NCBI RefSeq assembly: GCF_003994855.1
Contig: NZ_CP034142.1
Span: 4,402,001 to 4,466,000, forward strand
DNA: 64,000 nt
From: Marinobacter sp. NP-4(2019)
Lineage (GTDB): Bacteria; Pseudomonadota; Gammaproteobacteria; Pseudomonadales; Oleiphilaceae
Direction of reading: 5' to 3'
Below the pieces are notes generated by a model. The model had not been told where the DNA came from, did not search any database, and worked only from the letters and a program-made list of their open reading frames with translations. The translations under genes were made by a program, and so were the position numbers. Numbering within the stretch: position 1 is the first letter of the stretch; each line of letters begins with the position of its first letter. Of the stretch, positions 51,388 to 60,974 are shown one piece after another.

Positions 51388-51786
51388 TTAGCTTTGCTGC
51401 GTATTGCTGCCCGCCAGAAGCGGTGTCAACCAGTTGGTGACCAGCATGATCGCAAATGTTAAAAAAAGTGCCGCTATATCAAGCGGCTGAATCCATTTGA
51501 ACACCATCGTGAAGAGGATGGCGCACAGGATGAGCTTGCCGGCCTCACCCTGGTAAAAAGAACTCATGATCTTCCTGGCAGACCGCGCGCCGGAGTAGCG
51601 GAATGCCTTGAGCGCAAAGTAACCGTGGGGCAGTAAAAAAATAAGTCCGCCCAGAAGCGCTGAATAACCGGAAACCTGGCCACGAAAAAGAAACGCCAGG
51701 CTCACGAAGACAAGTACCACACTTTCTATTACAAACCATCGTGCGATCGGCGGGCGGCCAATACCGCCAGGAGCTGTCTTCGTCAT
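51388..51786 (-). CDS. atpI: ATP synthase accessory protein AtpI
   Basis: A 132-residue small membrane protein at the head of the atp operon with four predicted helices (about 17-36, 39-58, 75-96 and 100-120). AtpI proteins help assemble the c ring and may move magnesium or calcium. Assigned by position and by the segment SGYSALLGGLIFLLPHGYFA. It lies 19 bases before atpB. Confidence 0.88.
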   Translation of the reverse strand: MTKTAPGGIGRPPIARWFVIESVVLVFVSLAFLFRGQVSGYSALLGGLIFLLPHGYFALKAFRYSGARSARKIMSSFYQGEAGKLILCAILFTMVFKWIQPLDIAALFLTFAIMLVTNWLTPLLAGSNTQQS

Positions 51787-51862
51787 ATTTTTCCCGTGAA
51801 TACGGTGCCTTGGCCCGGTGCAGTTTAAAAAACAAGCAAATACACCGATACGAGCGCCGCAG

Positions 51863-51891
51863 ATTATATGTGTTCAATGTGCACGAATCAA
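51863..51891 (-). promoter_or_regulatory. atp operon promoter
   Basis: On the minus strand TTGATT and TATAAT are separated by 17 bases, 77 bases before the atpI start. It is the best sigma-70 match in the 270-base gap between parB and atpI. Confidence 0.72.
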
Positions 51892-52056
51892 CAAAACCCA
51901 CCCTCTCGCGAACCCGCGAAAAACGGCAGAATCCCAGAGTTCACGCCTTTTCCGACACAAATAGGCGCCTACTCAGTTACTCACCACTACATGTTGTGTG
52001 CGATTTAAGAAAGATACTTTCGTAGGTGGGCCAGAGGTGTAGAAAAATAGGTCGCT

Positions 52057-52929
52057 TTACTTGATATGGCCCAAAATCCCATCCAGCTCGTCCAGGGAAC
52101 TGTATGCAATTACCAGCTTGCCCTTGCCTTTCTGGCCGTGGTCAATCAACACCCGGGCGCCCAGGCGCTCGGCCAGATCATCCTGCAGCGCGCGGATGTT
52201 CGGGTCCACTTCGCCCTTTGGCTTCTTGCGGTCCGGGGTTTCCTGTTGCACGCGACGGACCAGCGCCTCGGTCTGGCGAACCGACAGGGACTTGGCCACC
52301 ACCTGTTTCGCCACCTGCATCTGCTGTTCCGGCTGGAGTGTCAGCATGGCGCGGCCGTGCCCCATCTCCAGGTCGCCGTGTTCCAGCATCAGGCGCACGT
52401 CTTCGGTCAGACCGATCAGCCGCAGCAGGTTGGTGATGGTGGTGCGGCTCTTGCCCACCGCTTCCGCAACCTGGGCCTGGGTCAGGCCGAATTCGTCCTG
52501 CAGACGCTGCAGGGCAAAGGCTTCTTCGATGGGATTGAGATTTTCGCGCTGGATGTTTTCGATCAGCGCCATCGCGATGGCGGCTTCGTCCGGCACGTCG
52601 CGGATGATGGCGGGAATGCTGTCCAGTTCGGCCATCTGGGTGGCGCGCCAGCGGCGCTCCCCGGCGATCAGTTCGTAGCGTCCCTCGGCGATGGGACGGA
52701 CCACCACCGGTTGCATCACACCCTGCTGGCGAATGGAATCCGCCAGCTCCTGCAGAGTCACCGGGTCCATATCACGACGGGGCTGGTAACGACCACGCTG
52801 GATCAGGTCGATCGGCACTTCACGGAGTTCACCGTCGTGGTCATGGAGTTCCTGACCCAGATTGACCCTGGAACCCTGTAGCAGGGCACCCAGTCCGCGT
52901 TCACCCAGTCCTCGTTTCTTTGCCGCCAT
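52057..52929 (-). CDS. parB: Chromosome-partitioning protein ParB
   Basis: A 291-residue CTPase clamp that loads at parS and spreads on DNA near the origin. The CTP-binding segment GERRWRATQ is near 90-98 and the central helix-turn-helix near 145-170 (LTQAQVAEAVGKSRTTITNL). It begins MAAKKRGLGERGLGALL from ATG 52929; an ATG four codons upstream is also possible. It follows parA with a gap of about 50 bases. No parS consensus was found by eye in the window. Confidence 0.95.
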   Translation of the reverse strand: MAAKKRGLGERGLGALLQGSRVNLGQELHDHDGELREVPIDLIQRGRYQPRRDMDPVTLQELADSIRQQGVMQPVVVRPIAEGRYELIAGERRWRATQMAELDSIPAIIRDVPDEAAIAMALIENIQRENLNPIEEAFALQRLQDEFGLTQAQVAEAVGKSRTTITNLLRLIGLTEDVRLMLEHGDLEMGHGRAMLTLQPEQQMQVAKQVVAKSLSVRQTEALVRRVQQETPDRKKPKGEVDPNIRALQDDLAERLGARVLIDHGQKGKGKLVIAYSSLDELDGILGHIK

Positions 52930-52979
52930 GGTGTTTGTCATTCTTCCCGGTGAAAATCAGTGTGCAAAGGTGGGGTAGT

Positions 52980-53774
52980 TTACACGGCAACGGCCGTGGA
53001 TGTCTTTTGCGCTTTGTGGCGCCGGACCATTTCGCCGGCCAATGCCAGATACGCCACGGCACCCTTGGAGGCGCGATCGTATTTCAGTGCCGGTACGCCA
53101 TAACTCGGCGCCTCCGCCAGGCGAACATTGCGGGGAATCACCGCCCGGTAGACCTTGTCACCGAAGTACTCGCTGAGCTGACCGGATACATCCAGCGTCA
53201 GGCTGTTGCGCGGATCGTACATGGTGCGCAGGATACCTTCGATCTGCAGATTGGGGTTCACCGTTTCCTGGATCTGCTCGACGGTATTCATCAAAGCTGC
53301 CAGACCTTCCAGGGCATAATACTCACACTGCATGGGAATCAACACGGTATCCGCGGCGGACAGGGCATTGACGGTCAGCAGGCTCAGTGACGGCGGGCAG
53401 TCAATCAGGATGTAATCGTAGTTGTCACGAACGGTATTGAGGGCCAGACGCAGGCGGTGTTCGCGGCCGATCTCGTTCATCAGTTCCACTTCCGCTGCGG
53501 TCAGGTCGCCGTTGGCGGGCAACAGATCAAAACCGGACGCCTCGGCCAGAAAGATCACTTCGGCAGCACTGGCACGCTTGGTGAGCATGTCGTAACCCGA
53601 CAGTTCCAGGGCATTCTTATCCACGCCACTGCCCATGGTGGCATTGCCCTGGGGATCCATATCCACCAGCAAGACCCGACGCTTGGTCGCAGCCAGGGAG
53701 GCGGCAAGATTAACGCAGGTGGTGGTTTTACCCACACCGCCCTTCTGATTGGTCACTGCAATCACGCGCGCCAT
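52980..53774 (-). CDS. parA: Chromosome-partitioning ATPase ParA (Soj)
   Basis: A 264-residue Walker-type ATPase. The deviant Walker A motif KGGVGKTT is at 11-18, the Walker B DMDPQGNATMG near 38-48, and YDYILIDCPPSLSLL near 119-133. With ParB it drives segregation of the replicated origins. It follows rsmG by 22 bases in the mnmG-rsmG-parA-parB cluster. Confidence 0.97.
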   Translation of the reverse strand: MARVIAVTNQKGGVGKTTTCVNLAASLAATKRRVLLVDMDPQGNATMGSGVDKNALELSGYDMLTKRASAAEVIFLAEASGFDLLPANGDLTAAEVELMNEIGREHRLRLALNTVRDNYDYILIDCPPSLSLLTVNALSAADTVLIPMQCEYYALEGLAALMNTVEQIQETVNPNLQIEGILRTMYDPRNSLTLDVSGQLSEYFGDKVYRAVIPRNVRLAEAPSYGVPALKYDRASKGAVAYLALAGEMVRRHKAQKTSTAVAV

Positions 53775-53796
53775 GTCTTGCCTCCTTGATACTGGA

Positions 53797-54441
53797 TTAC
53801 TGGGGTTGCCCCGTCCGGCTGATCACCAGCAGGTGCCGTTCGCCGTCTGAGGCGGGTACCGTCAACGGATGACGGGATTTTACCTGCCATCCGGCCGGAA
53901 GCGCAGCTACCTCATCATCCGGAAACTGGCCTTTCATGGCAAGGAACTCGCCGTCATTTGCCAACACATCACCGCACCAGGTCACCAGGTTCTCCAGTGC
54001 GGTAAAGGCCCGACTGCTGATCTGGCTGAAACGGAGATCGGGACCGCAGCTTTCCGCCCGTCCGTGAATCACGTCAACATTGTCCAGGTCCAGTTCCAGC
54101 ACACACTGGGTCAGGAACCGGGTTTTCTTGCTGTTGCTGTCGAGCAGGGTAAACCGCTTGTCCGGCAGGGCGATGGCCAGGGGAATCCCGGGCAGTCCAC
54201 CGCCGGCGCCCACATCCAGCAGGTGCTCGGTGGTGACATACGGCAGGATGCTCAGGCTATCGAGCAACTGGCGTGAGACCATTTCCCGGGGGTCACGCAC
54301 CGCGGTGAGATTGTAGGCACGGTTCCATTTGTTCAACAGCGCCAGGAAAGCCAGCAACTGCTGTTGCTGGTGGGCGCTGAGAACTATCCCCATGTCGGCC
54401 AGCCCGTCCTCGAGCTGGCGTTGCCAGAGTGCGTCACTCAT
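53797..54441 (-). CDS. rsmG: 16S rRNA (guanine527-N7)-methyltransferase RsmG
   Basis: A 214-residue S-adenosylmethionine-dependent methyltransferase (formerly GidB) modifying G527 of 16S rRNA. The binding motif LLDVGAGGGLPGIPLAIA is near 74-91, followed by the LLDSNSKKTRFLTQ segment. Loss of this enzyme gives low-level streptomycin resistance in other bacteria. It starts nine bases after mnmG ends. Confidence 0.96.
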   Translation of the reverse strand: MSDALWQRQLEDGLADMGIVLSAHQQQQLLAFLALLNKWNRAYNLTAVRDPREMVSRQLLDSLSILPYVTTEHLLDVGAGGGLPGIPLAIALPDKRFTLLDSNSKKTRFLTQCVLELDLDNVDVIHGRAESCGPDLRFSQISSRAFTALENLVTWCGDVLANDGEFLAMKGQFPDDEVAALPAGWQVKSRHPLTVPASDGERHLLVISRTGQPQ

Positions 54442-54450
54442 GATCGCAAT

Positions 54451-56337
54451 TCAGGCCGATTGCTTGCGCAACAGGTCGCGCTTTTTCAGATGCACCAGCA
54501 ACTGGGATATGGCCGCCGGGGTCACGCCCTGGATACGGGAAGCCTGGGCCACGGTTTCCGGCCGCACGGTCTTGAGCTTCTGCTTGATCTCGTTGGACAG
54601 CCCGCCAATGGCGTCGTAGTCCAGGTCCACCGGCAACGCGGTGTTCTCGTTGCGGCGCAGGCGCTCGATCTCATCGGTCTGGCGGGAAATGTAACCCTCG
54701 TACTTGATCTCGATTTCCACCTGGTCGGCCACCACCGGGTCCTCCGCCTGTGCTGCACCGATCTCGGCCACGTGCTTGTAGCCAATCTCGGGACGACGAA
54801 GCAGTTCCGCCAGCGACTGGTCGCGGGTCATAGGCTGTTTGAGGAAGCCGTTGGCCCGCTCACCGGCGTCGGTATTCGGGTGAATCCGGGTGGCTTCCAG
54901 GCGGCTGCGTTCGCTGGCAATGGCTTCGCGCTTGTCATTGAACTTCTGCCAGCGGTCGTCATTCACCAGGCCCAGCTTGCGACCGGTTTCGGTCAGGCGC
55001 AGGTCGGCGTTGTCTTCGCGCAGGATCAGCCGGTATTCGGCGCGGCTGGTGAACATGCGATAGGGCTCGGAGGTACCCATGGTAATCAGGTCGTCCACCA
55101 GTACGCCCAGGTAGGCCTCGTCACGGCGCGGATACCACTGGTCTTTCTCCTGGGCTTTCAGCGCGGCGTTGATACCCGCCAGCAGGCCCTGGGCACCGGC
55201 TTCTTCATAACCGGTGGTGCCATTGATCTGACCGGCAAAGTACAGACCCTGGATAAATTTGGTTTCCAGGGTGTGGCGCAGATCCTGGGGATTCAGGAAA
55301 TCATACTCAATGGCGTAACCGGGCCGGGTGATGTGGGCATTCTCGAACCCCGGGATGGAACGCACCGCCGCCAATTGGATATCAAACGGCAGGCTGGTGG
55401 AAATGCCATTGGGATAGAGCTCGTTGGTGGTCAGCCCTTCCGGCTCCACAAAGATCTGGTGGGAATCCTTGTCGGCAAAACGGTTGACCTTGTCCTCGAT
55501 GGACGGGCAGTAGCGGGGACCAATCCCCTCGATATTGCCGGCAAACATCGGCGAACGATCGAAACCGCTGCGGATGATGTCGTGGGTCTGCTCGGTGGTA
55601 CGGGTGACATAACAGCACACCTGCTCGGGATGCTGGTTACGGCTGCCAATGAACGACATGACCGGCGTGGGATCATCCCCCCACTGCTCCTGCATCACCG
55701 AGAAATCCACCGACCGGGCGTCGATCCGTGGTGGGGTACCGGTCTTCAGGCGACCCACATTGAACGGCAGTTCCCGCAGGCGCTTGGCCAGGGCGTTGGC
55801 CGGGGCATCGCCAGCGCGGCCGCCGGAATGCTGCTGCATGCCGATGTGGATAACCCCACCCAGGAAGGTACCGGTGGTCAGCACGACGGTGCGGGCGTTA
55901 AAGCGGATACCGGTCTGGGTGACCACGCCGGTGACCTGATCGTTTTCCACAATCAGGTCGTCCGCCGCCTGCTGGAATAGGGTCAGATTGGGCTGGTTTT
56001 CCAGGGTATGGCGGATGGCCGCCTTGTACAGCACCCGATCCGCCTGGGCACGGGTGGCACGGACCGCCGGACCTTTGCGGCTGTTGAGCACACGGAACTG
56101 GATACCGGCCTGATCCGTGGCCTCGGCCATGGCGCCGCCCAGGGCATCGATTTCCTTGACCAGATGACTCTTGCCAATACCGCCAATGGCCGGATTGCAG
56201 GACATCTGCCCCAGGGTTTCAATGTTGTGGGTCAGCAGCAGGGTTTGCGAACCCATGCGTGCAGCCGCCAGCGCGGCCTCGGTACCGGCATGGCCACCAC
56301 CAATGACAATGACATCGAAACGGCTCGGAAAGTCCAC
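54451..56337 (-). CDS. mnmG: tRNA uridine 5-carboxymethylaminomethyl modification enzyme MnmG
   Basis: A 628-residue FAD enzyme (GidA) that, with MnmE, installs cmnm5 on the wobble uridine of several tRNAs. The Rossmann motif GGGHAGTEAA is at 13-22, and the PAIGGIGKSHLVKEIDALGG segment near 48-67 and the family C-terminal helical domain are present. It heads the mnmG-rsmG-parA-parB cluster. The partner gene mnmE is not adjacent; instead a 380-base region with DnaA boxes and then an RND pump lie upstream. Confidence 0.97.
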   Translation of the reverse strand: MDFPSRFDVIVIGGGHAGTEAALAAARMGSQTLLLTHNIETLGQMSCNPAIGGIGKSHLVKEIDALGGAMAEATDQAGIQFRVLNSRKGPAVRATRAQADRVLYKAAIRHTLENQPNLTLFQQAADDLIVENDQVTGVVTQTGIRFNARTVVLTTGTFLGGVIHIGMQQHSGGRAGDAPANALAKRLRELPFNVGRLKTGTPPRIDARSVDFSVMQEQWGDDPTPVMSFIGSRNQHPEQVCCYVTRTTEQTHDIIRSGFDRSPMFAGNIEGIGPRYCPSIEDKVNRFADKDSHQIFVEPEGLTTNELYPNGISTSLPFDIQLAAVRSIPGFENAHITRPGYAIEYDFLNPQDLRHTLETKFIQGLYFAGQINGTTGYEEAGAQGLLAGINAALKAQEKDQWYPRRDEAYLGVLVDDLITMGTSEPYRMFTSRAEYRLILREDNADLRLTETGRKLGLVNDDRWQKFNDKREAIASERSRLEATRIHPNTDAGERANGFLKQPMTRDQSLAELLRRPEIGYKHVAEIGAAQAEDPVVADQVEIEIKYEGYISRQTDEIERLRRNENTALPVDLDYDAIGGLSNEIKQKLKTVRPETVAQASRIQGVTPAAISQLLVHLKKRDLLRKQSA

Positions 56338-56570
56338 AGTTCACCTCGGCAATCGGGGGATAAAAACAGGGCGGGGAGTATAACGTCTTGCCCCAAAAAT
56401 TGCAGTCAGAATGTGCAAATTTTAACCAGACCCACTCACAATGAAAACCGACGCGCGGCCTGACCATGCCGAAGAGGCCACGTTATGTGCCTGTTGGGAC
56501 ATAAGCCAAATAAAAACCGTTATATTTTCAGAGGCTTGGGAAACTCTTCTCACAAAAGTTTTCAAGAAAG

Positions 56571-56579
56571 TTATCCACA
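56571..56579 (+). other. DnaA box 1 (perfect TTATCCACA)
   Basis: Exact 9-base DnaA box in the intergenic region upstream of mnmG. Confidence 0.75.
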
Positions 56580-56681
56580 TGGAAGAGCACTTACCAGAAG
56601 CCTCAAATAATCCATTAGTGCACTGTTTTTATTGAACTATTTTTTATCCATCCAAAGTTTGTCCGTAGCTTATTCAACCTT

Positions 56682-56690
56682 TTATCCACA
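56682..56690 (+). other. DnaA box 2 (perfect TTATCCACA)
   Basis: Second exact box, same orientation, 111 bases from the first. Confidence 0.75.
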
Positions 56691-56718
56691 AGGAGTGGCT
56701 ATCTCATCGCTGTTGCCG

Positions 56719-59700
56719 TCAGAAATCATCCGCGCGTTTCTGAGGCGCCGTCGCCAGCCCCTGCCCGCCACCGGACTGGCCGGCCTGTCTCTCCAGCTCC
56801 ACCGCCACCGCGTTGGTGGACTTGGCGAAACCTGCCAACAAGTTGTACAGCACCGGAATGATGAACAGGGTCAGTGTAGTGGCGAACACCAGCCCACCCA
56901 GAATCACCACGCCAATGGAGGCACGGCTTTCCGCACCGGCGCCGGTGGCGAGCACCAGCGGTATCGCACCAAACACCGTGGAAATGGTGGTCATCAACAC
57001 CGGACGGAACCGCAGGCTGGCCCCCTCCAGTATGGCATCCCGCACATCGTAGCCCTTGTCCCGGAGCTGGTTAGCGAACTCCACGATCAGGATGCCGTTC
57101 TTGGCCATCAGTCCCAGCAGCATGACGATACCAATCTGACTGTATATGTTCAGGCTGATACCGGCCCAGAACAGGGCAAACAATGCGCCGGTCACCGCCA
57201 GCGGTACCGACAGCATGATAATCAGCGGGTGAATCCAGCTCTCGAACTGCGCCGCCAGCACCAGGAACACAATGATGAACGCCAGCCCGAAGGTCATATA
57301 GATCGCGGCAGACGAATCCTGAAATTCGCGGCTGAGCCCCTTGTAGCTGATCCGGGCCTCCGGGGGCAGGTTATCCACAGCCAGGTTGTTCAGGTACTCC
57401 AGCGCCGACCCCAGATCGTAACCGTCGGCCAGGGAACCGCTGATCACCACCGCCGGCAAGCGGTCGATCCGTCTCAGATCGGGGTTGGCACCGATTTCAC
57501 GCACTGACACCAGGGCCTCCATGGGGATCAACGCGCCACCTTCACGGGGACGGAGAAAGACCTGGCCGAGATCTTCGGGCGTGGCGCGGTCGGCGTCCGC
57601 TGCCTGCACAATGACGTCGTATTCACGGCCGCGATCGACATAGGTGGTCACCTGACGGGACGCCAGCATGGTCTGCAGGGTCAGCCCGACATCCTCCACC
57701 GTGATATCCAGGTCCGCCGCCCGTTCACGGTCGATGTTCACCCGCAACTCCGGCCGGGTCAGTTCAAAATCAGTCTCCAGGTTCAGCAGGTTGGGATTCT
57801 CTTTAGCCCGCTCCAGCAGTTCCTCACTCCAGGCCTGCACCGATTCATAGTCCGGGCCGCCAACCACGATTTCCACCGGCTGGTTGAACCCCCGCTGGCC
57901 CAGACCAGGCGGGTTCACCGCCACGGCGCGGATACCGGGAATGCTCGACAGCTTGCCACGGAGCTCGTTGGTGACCTGTTGCTGCTTGATGTCACGATCT
58001 TCCCAGGGCGCCAGGCCCATGATCATGAAGCCATTGTCCGCCTCATTACGGAATCCGACGATGGACAGCAGGCGATTGGCCGTGCCGTCTTCCAGGTAAG
58101 GCAGCAGGAACTCTTCGGCCTTCCCGACGTGGTGATCGGTGTACTCCACGGTTGAGCCGCGGGGGGCGCTGACCGGCATGATAATCACGCCCCGATCTTC
58201 AATCGGCGCCAGTTCCTGGGGCAGTTTGGGAAACACCACCGCAATCAGCACAACGCCCACCAACCCGAGGCCGAGCAGCAATCCCGGCTGCCGCAGGGAG
58301 AATCGCAGCATACGCTCATAACCGTGGGTCAGGCCATTGAGCACCTTCTCGGTGGCACTCCAGAGCCGGTGGCCCTCTTCGGTTTCCGGGCTGTGTTTCA
58401 ACCACTTGGAACACAGCATCGGTGCCAGTGTCAGCGCCACCAGGCTGGACACCACCACAGCCGCCGCCAGGGTAAAGCCGAATTCCGCAAACAGACGGCC
58501 AATATTGCCGCCCATAAACGAGATGGGGACAAACACCGCGACAAGCGTGAGGGTGGTGGCTATGACCGCAAACGCCACCTGCTTGGCACCACGGTAGGAC
58601 GCCAGCAACGGCGGCTCGCCGTCATCAATACGACGCTGGATGTTCTCGAGCATGACGATGGCATCGTCCACCACCAGACCGATGGCGAGGATCACCGCCA
58701 GCAGGGTCAGCACGTTGATGGAAAAACCCAGGGCGCCAAGGCCGATGAAGGCACCGATCACCGCCACCGGGATGGTCACGGCCGGAATCAGTGTCGCCCG
58801 CCAGGACCGCAGGAACACGAAGATCACCAGGATCACCAGCGATACCGCGATGGCCAGGGTGATCATCACCTCCTTGATGGAGGCGCGGATAAAGATGGAT
58901 TCGTCGTAGCTTTCGGCAATGGTGACTTCCGGCGGCAGGGTCTTGCGGATGTTCTCCAGTTCCTCCTGCACGCGGTCCGACACCGCCACGGTGTTGGCCT
59001 TGGACTGGCGGATCACCCCCATACCGATGGCAGTCAGGCCATTGGCCCGCAGACGGCTGGTATCGGATTCCACGCCCATCTGGACGTTGGCCACCTCGCC
59101 CAGGCGCAGCAGGTCATTGCCGTCGCGGCGGATCACCAGTTCGCGGAATTCTTCCACAGTGGACAACCGACCTTCCGCTCTGACGGTGAAGTCGCGGGTG
59201 GAGGATTCCACCGAACCGGCCGGCAATTCAACGTTGTTGGCACGCAACGCGCGCTCGACCTCGGCCACGGTAATGTCACGGGCCGCCAACCGTTCCCGGT
59301 CCAGCCAGACGCGAATGGCGTAGCGGCGCTCACCGCCAATACGCACATCCGCCACACCGTCCAGTACCGAGAGCCGGTCCGCCAGCACCCGATCGGCGAA
59401 ATCACTCAGCTCCGCGCTGTCCCAGACATCACTGCGGAGCGTGATCCACATCATCGGACGGGCATCGGAATCGGCCTTGCTCACCACCGGCGGATCCGCT
59501 TCATCGGGGAGTTCATTGCTGATACGGGACACCGCGTCGCGAACATCGTTGGCGGCGATGTCGACATTGCGGGAGGTATTAAATTCGATGCTGGTGCGGG
59601 ATTCACCCTGCTCGGTACTGGACTCGATGGAGCGAATGCCCTCGATACCGCTGATCGCGCCCTCAATCACCTGGGTGATCTGGGTATCCACCACTTCGGC

Positions 59701-59865
59701 GGCGGCGCCGGTGTAGTCGGTGGAGATCGACACCACCGGTGGATCGATATCCGGATACTCCCGTACCGGCAGCCCCAGCAGGGCGGCCAGGCCAAATACC
59801 AGGATCAACAGGCTGAGAACGGTGGCAAAAACCGGGCGCTTGATCGATACATCGGACAGAATCAT
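56719..59865 (-). CDS. RND efflux transporter, HAE1 family
   Basis: A 1048-residue inner-membrane proton-driven multidrug exporter of the AcrB/MexF type. It has the typical N-terminus (SIKRPVFATVLSLLILVFGL), two large periplasmic loops, and twelve membrane helices. The proton-relay region is visible in the LAIGLVVDDAIVMLENI segment near 398-414. It probably exports drugs, solvents or detergents through an outer-membrane channel encoded elsewhere. It follows the adaptor gene with three bases between them. Substrates cannot be read from the sequence. Confidence 0.95.
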   Translation of the reverse strand: MILSDVSIKRPVFATVLSLLILVFGLAALLGLPVREYPDIDPPVVSISTDYTGAAAEVVDTQITQVIEGAISGIEGIRSIESSTEQGESRTSIEFNTSRNVDIAANDVRDAVSRISNELPDEADPPVVSKADSDARPMMWITLRSDVWDSAELSDFADRVLADRLSVLDGVADVRIGGERRYAIRVWLDRERLAARDITVAEVERALRANNVELPAGSVESSTRDFTVRAEGRLSTVEEFRELVIRRDGNDLLRLGEVANVQMGVESDTSRLRANGLTAIGMGVIRQSKANTVAVSDRVQEELENIRKTLPPEVTIAESYDESIFIRASIKEVMITLAIAVSLVILVIFVFLRSWRATLIPAVTIPVAVIGAFIGLGALGFSINVLTLLAVILAIGLVVDDAIVMLENIQRRIDDGEPPLLASYRGAKQVAFAVIATTLTLVAVFVPISFMGGNIGRLFAEFGFTLAAAVVVSSLVALTLAPMLCSKWLKHSPETEEGHRLWSATEKVLNGLTHGYERMLRFSLRQPGLLLGLGLVGVVLIAVVFPKLPQELAPIEDRGVIIMPVSAPRGSTVEYTDHHVGKAEEFLLPYLEDGTANRLLSIVGFRNEADNGFMIMGLAPWEDRDIKQQQVTNELRGKLSSIPGIRAVAVNPPGLGQRGFNQPVEIVVGGPDYESVQAWSEELLERAKENPNLLNLETDFELTRPELRVNIDRERAADLDITVEDVGLTLQTMLASRQVTTYVDRGREYDVIVQAADADRATPEDLGQVFLRPREGGALIPMEALVSVREIGANPDLRRIDRLPAVVISGSLADGYDLGSALEYLNNLAVDNLPPEARISYKGLSREFQDSSAAIYMTFGLAFIIVFLVLAAQFESWIHPLIIMLSVPLAVTGALFALFWAGISLNIYSQIGIVMLLGLMAKNGILIVEFANQLRDKGYDVRDAILEGASLRFRPVLMTTISTVFGAIPLVLATGAGAESRASIGVVILGGLVFATTLTLFIIPVLYNLLAGFAKSTNAVAVELERQAGQSGGGQGLATAPQKRADDF

Positions 59866-59868
59866 CGC

Positions 59869-60963
59869 TTATGACTCCAGCGATGTGGCAAAGCGGTTAT
59901 CCGGAATCGCCTTGTCGTCGTCCACCACTTCGATACGGTCGCCACTGCTGAGCCGGTCCTGACCGGTGATAATGACCGGATCATCCGCGGCCAGTCCATC
60001 CACCACTTCCACCCAGCCCGGCTGCCGGGCACCAAGAATGACGGACACCCGACGCGCCTTGCCATCCTCGGCAATAAACACATACTTGTCAGCACCGCGC
60101 ATCAGTACCGCCTGCTCCGGAATCACCAGGGCCTCGCGCTCACGCAGGGTCAGGCTGGCCGACATGAACTGGCCGGGCCGGAGCTTGCCATCGGGATTAT
60201 CAATCAGTGCCCGCACCGGCAGGGTGCGGCTGAGTTCGCTGATGCGGGTGCCCAGTTCCACCAGTTCGCCGCTGAAGTTGTCTTCCGGGAAGGCGGGGGA
60301 GCGGCCCAGAACCGGTTGCCCGAGACTCACCTGTCCCAGGAAGCGTTCGGGAATGGCAAAACCCAGCTCCATGCGATCGGTGGCGTCCAGGGTGGCAACG
60401 GTGGTACCGGATTCGAGGTAAGCGCCCATGCTGATATCGCTGAGCCCCACCACGCCGGTGAACGGCGCCGTGATGCGGTGGTTATCCAGACGGGTTCGTG
60501 CAGCTTCCAGTTGAGCCTGCGCCACCTCCAGGGTGGTTCGCAATTCATCCACCTGGGACTGCGAAATACTGTTGTTGGAACGCAGGCTGCGGGCCCGCTC
60601 ATACTGGCGCCGGGCATCTGCCACCTGCGCCTCGGACACACGCACATCCGCCCGTGCCTGGCGATCATCCAGGCGAAGCAGCAACTCGCCCTGCTCCACA
60701 CGCTGGCCACTGCGCAGGTTCAGCTCCACCACGCGGCCACTGACCTCGGTGGTCAATTCAACGGCTTCCTGTGCTTTCAGGCTGCCCACCGCATTAACCC
60801 GATCCCGGACAGTTTCCTGGCTTGGTGTGGTGGTATTGACCACACTCGCCGGGCGAATCCGCTGATCACCGCCATCCGGGCTCTGGTCAAAATAACGGTA
60901 GCCGAAGGCCCCACCGACTGCTAAAGCCACCAGAACCAGCGCGATCAGCCATTGCTTCAGCAT
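59869..60963 (-). CDS. RND efflux periplasmic adaptor (membrane fusion protein)
   Basis: A 364-residue adaptor. One N-terminal membrane anchor (about 5-23) is followed by a lipoyl-type hairpin around EVSGRVVELNLRSGQRVEQG, an alpha-helical hairpin (about 90-150) and beta-barrel segments (ITAPFTGVVGLSDI and later). It bridges the RND pump to an outer-membrane channel. I begin at ATG 60963. First gene of a two-gene operon with the pump. Confidence 0.93.
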   Translation of the reverse strand: MLKQWLIALVLVALAVGGAFGYRYFDQSPDGGDQRIRPASVVNTTTPSQETVRDRVNAVGSLKAQEAVELTTEVSGRVVELNLRSGQRVEQGELLLRLDDRQARADVRVSEAQVADARRQYERARSLRSNNSISQSQVDELRTTLEVAQAQLEAARTRLDNHRITAPFTGVVGLSDISMGAYLESGTTVATLDATDRMELGFAIPERFLGQVSLGQPVLGRSPAFPEDNFSGELVELGTRISELSRTLPVRALIDNPDGKLRPGQFMSASLTLREREALVIPEQAVLMRGADKYVFIAEDGKARRVSVILGARQPGWVEVVDGLAADDPVIITGQDRLSSGDRIEVVDDDKAIPDNRFATSLES

Positions 60964-60974
60964 AAGTCTCTCAG

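Larger units (their letters stand above)
56338..56718. other. Candidate replication origin region with DnaA boxes
   Basis: A gene-free 381-base interval upstream of mnmG. It has perfect DnaA boxes TTATCCACA at 56571-56579 and 56682-56690, near-matches at 56644-56652 and 56671-56679, and AT-rich stretches at about 56500-56570 and 56600-56680 that could unwind. Its position next to mnmG-rsmG-parAB fits a bacterial oriC. dnaA is not in the window, so this is a candidate. Confidence 0.6.

Noticed and set aside
51787..53000. parS sites near parAB
   Set aside because: I looked for TGTTTCACGTGAAACA-like palindromes in the par region and found none by eye; they may lie outside the window.
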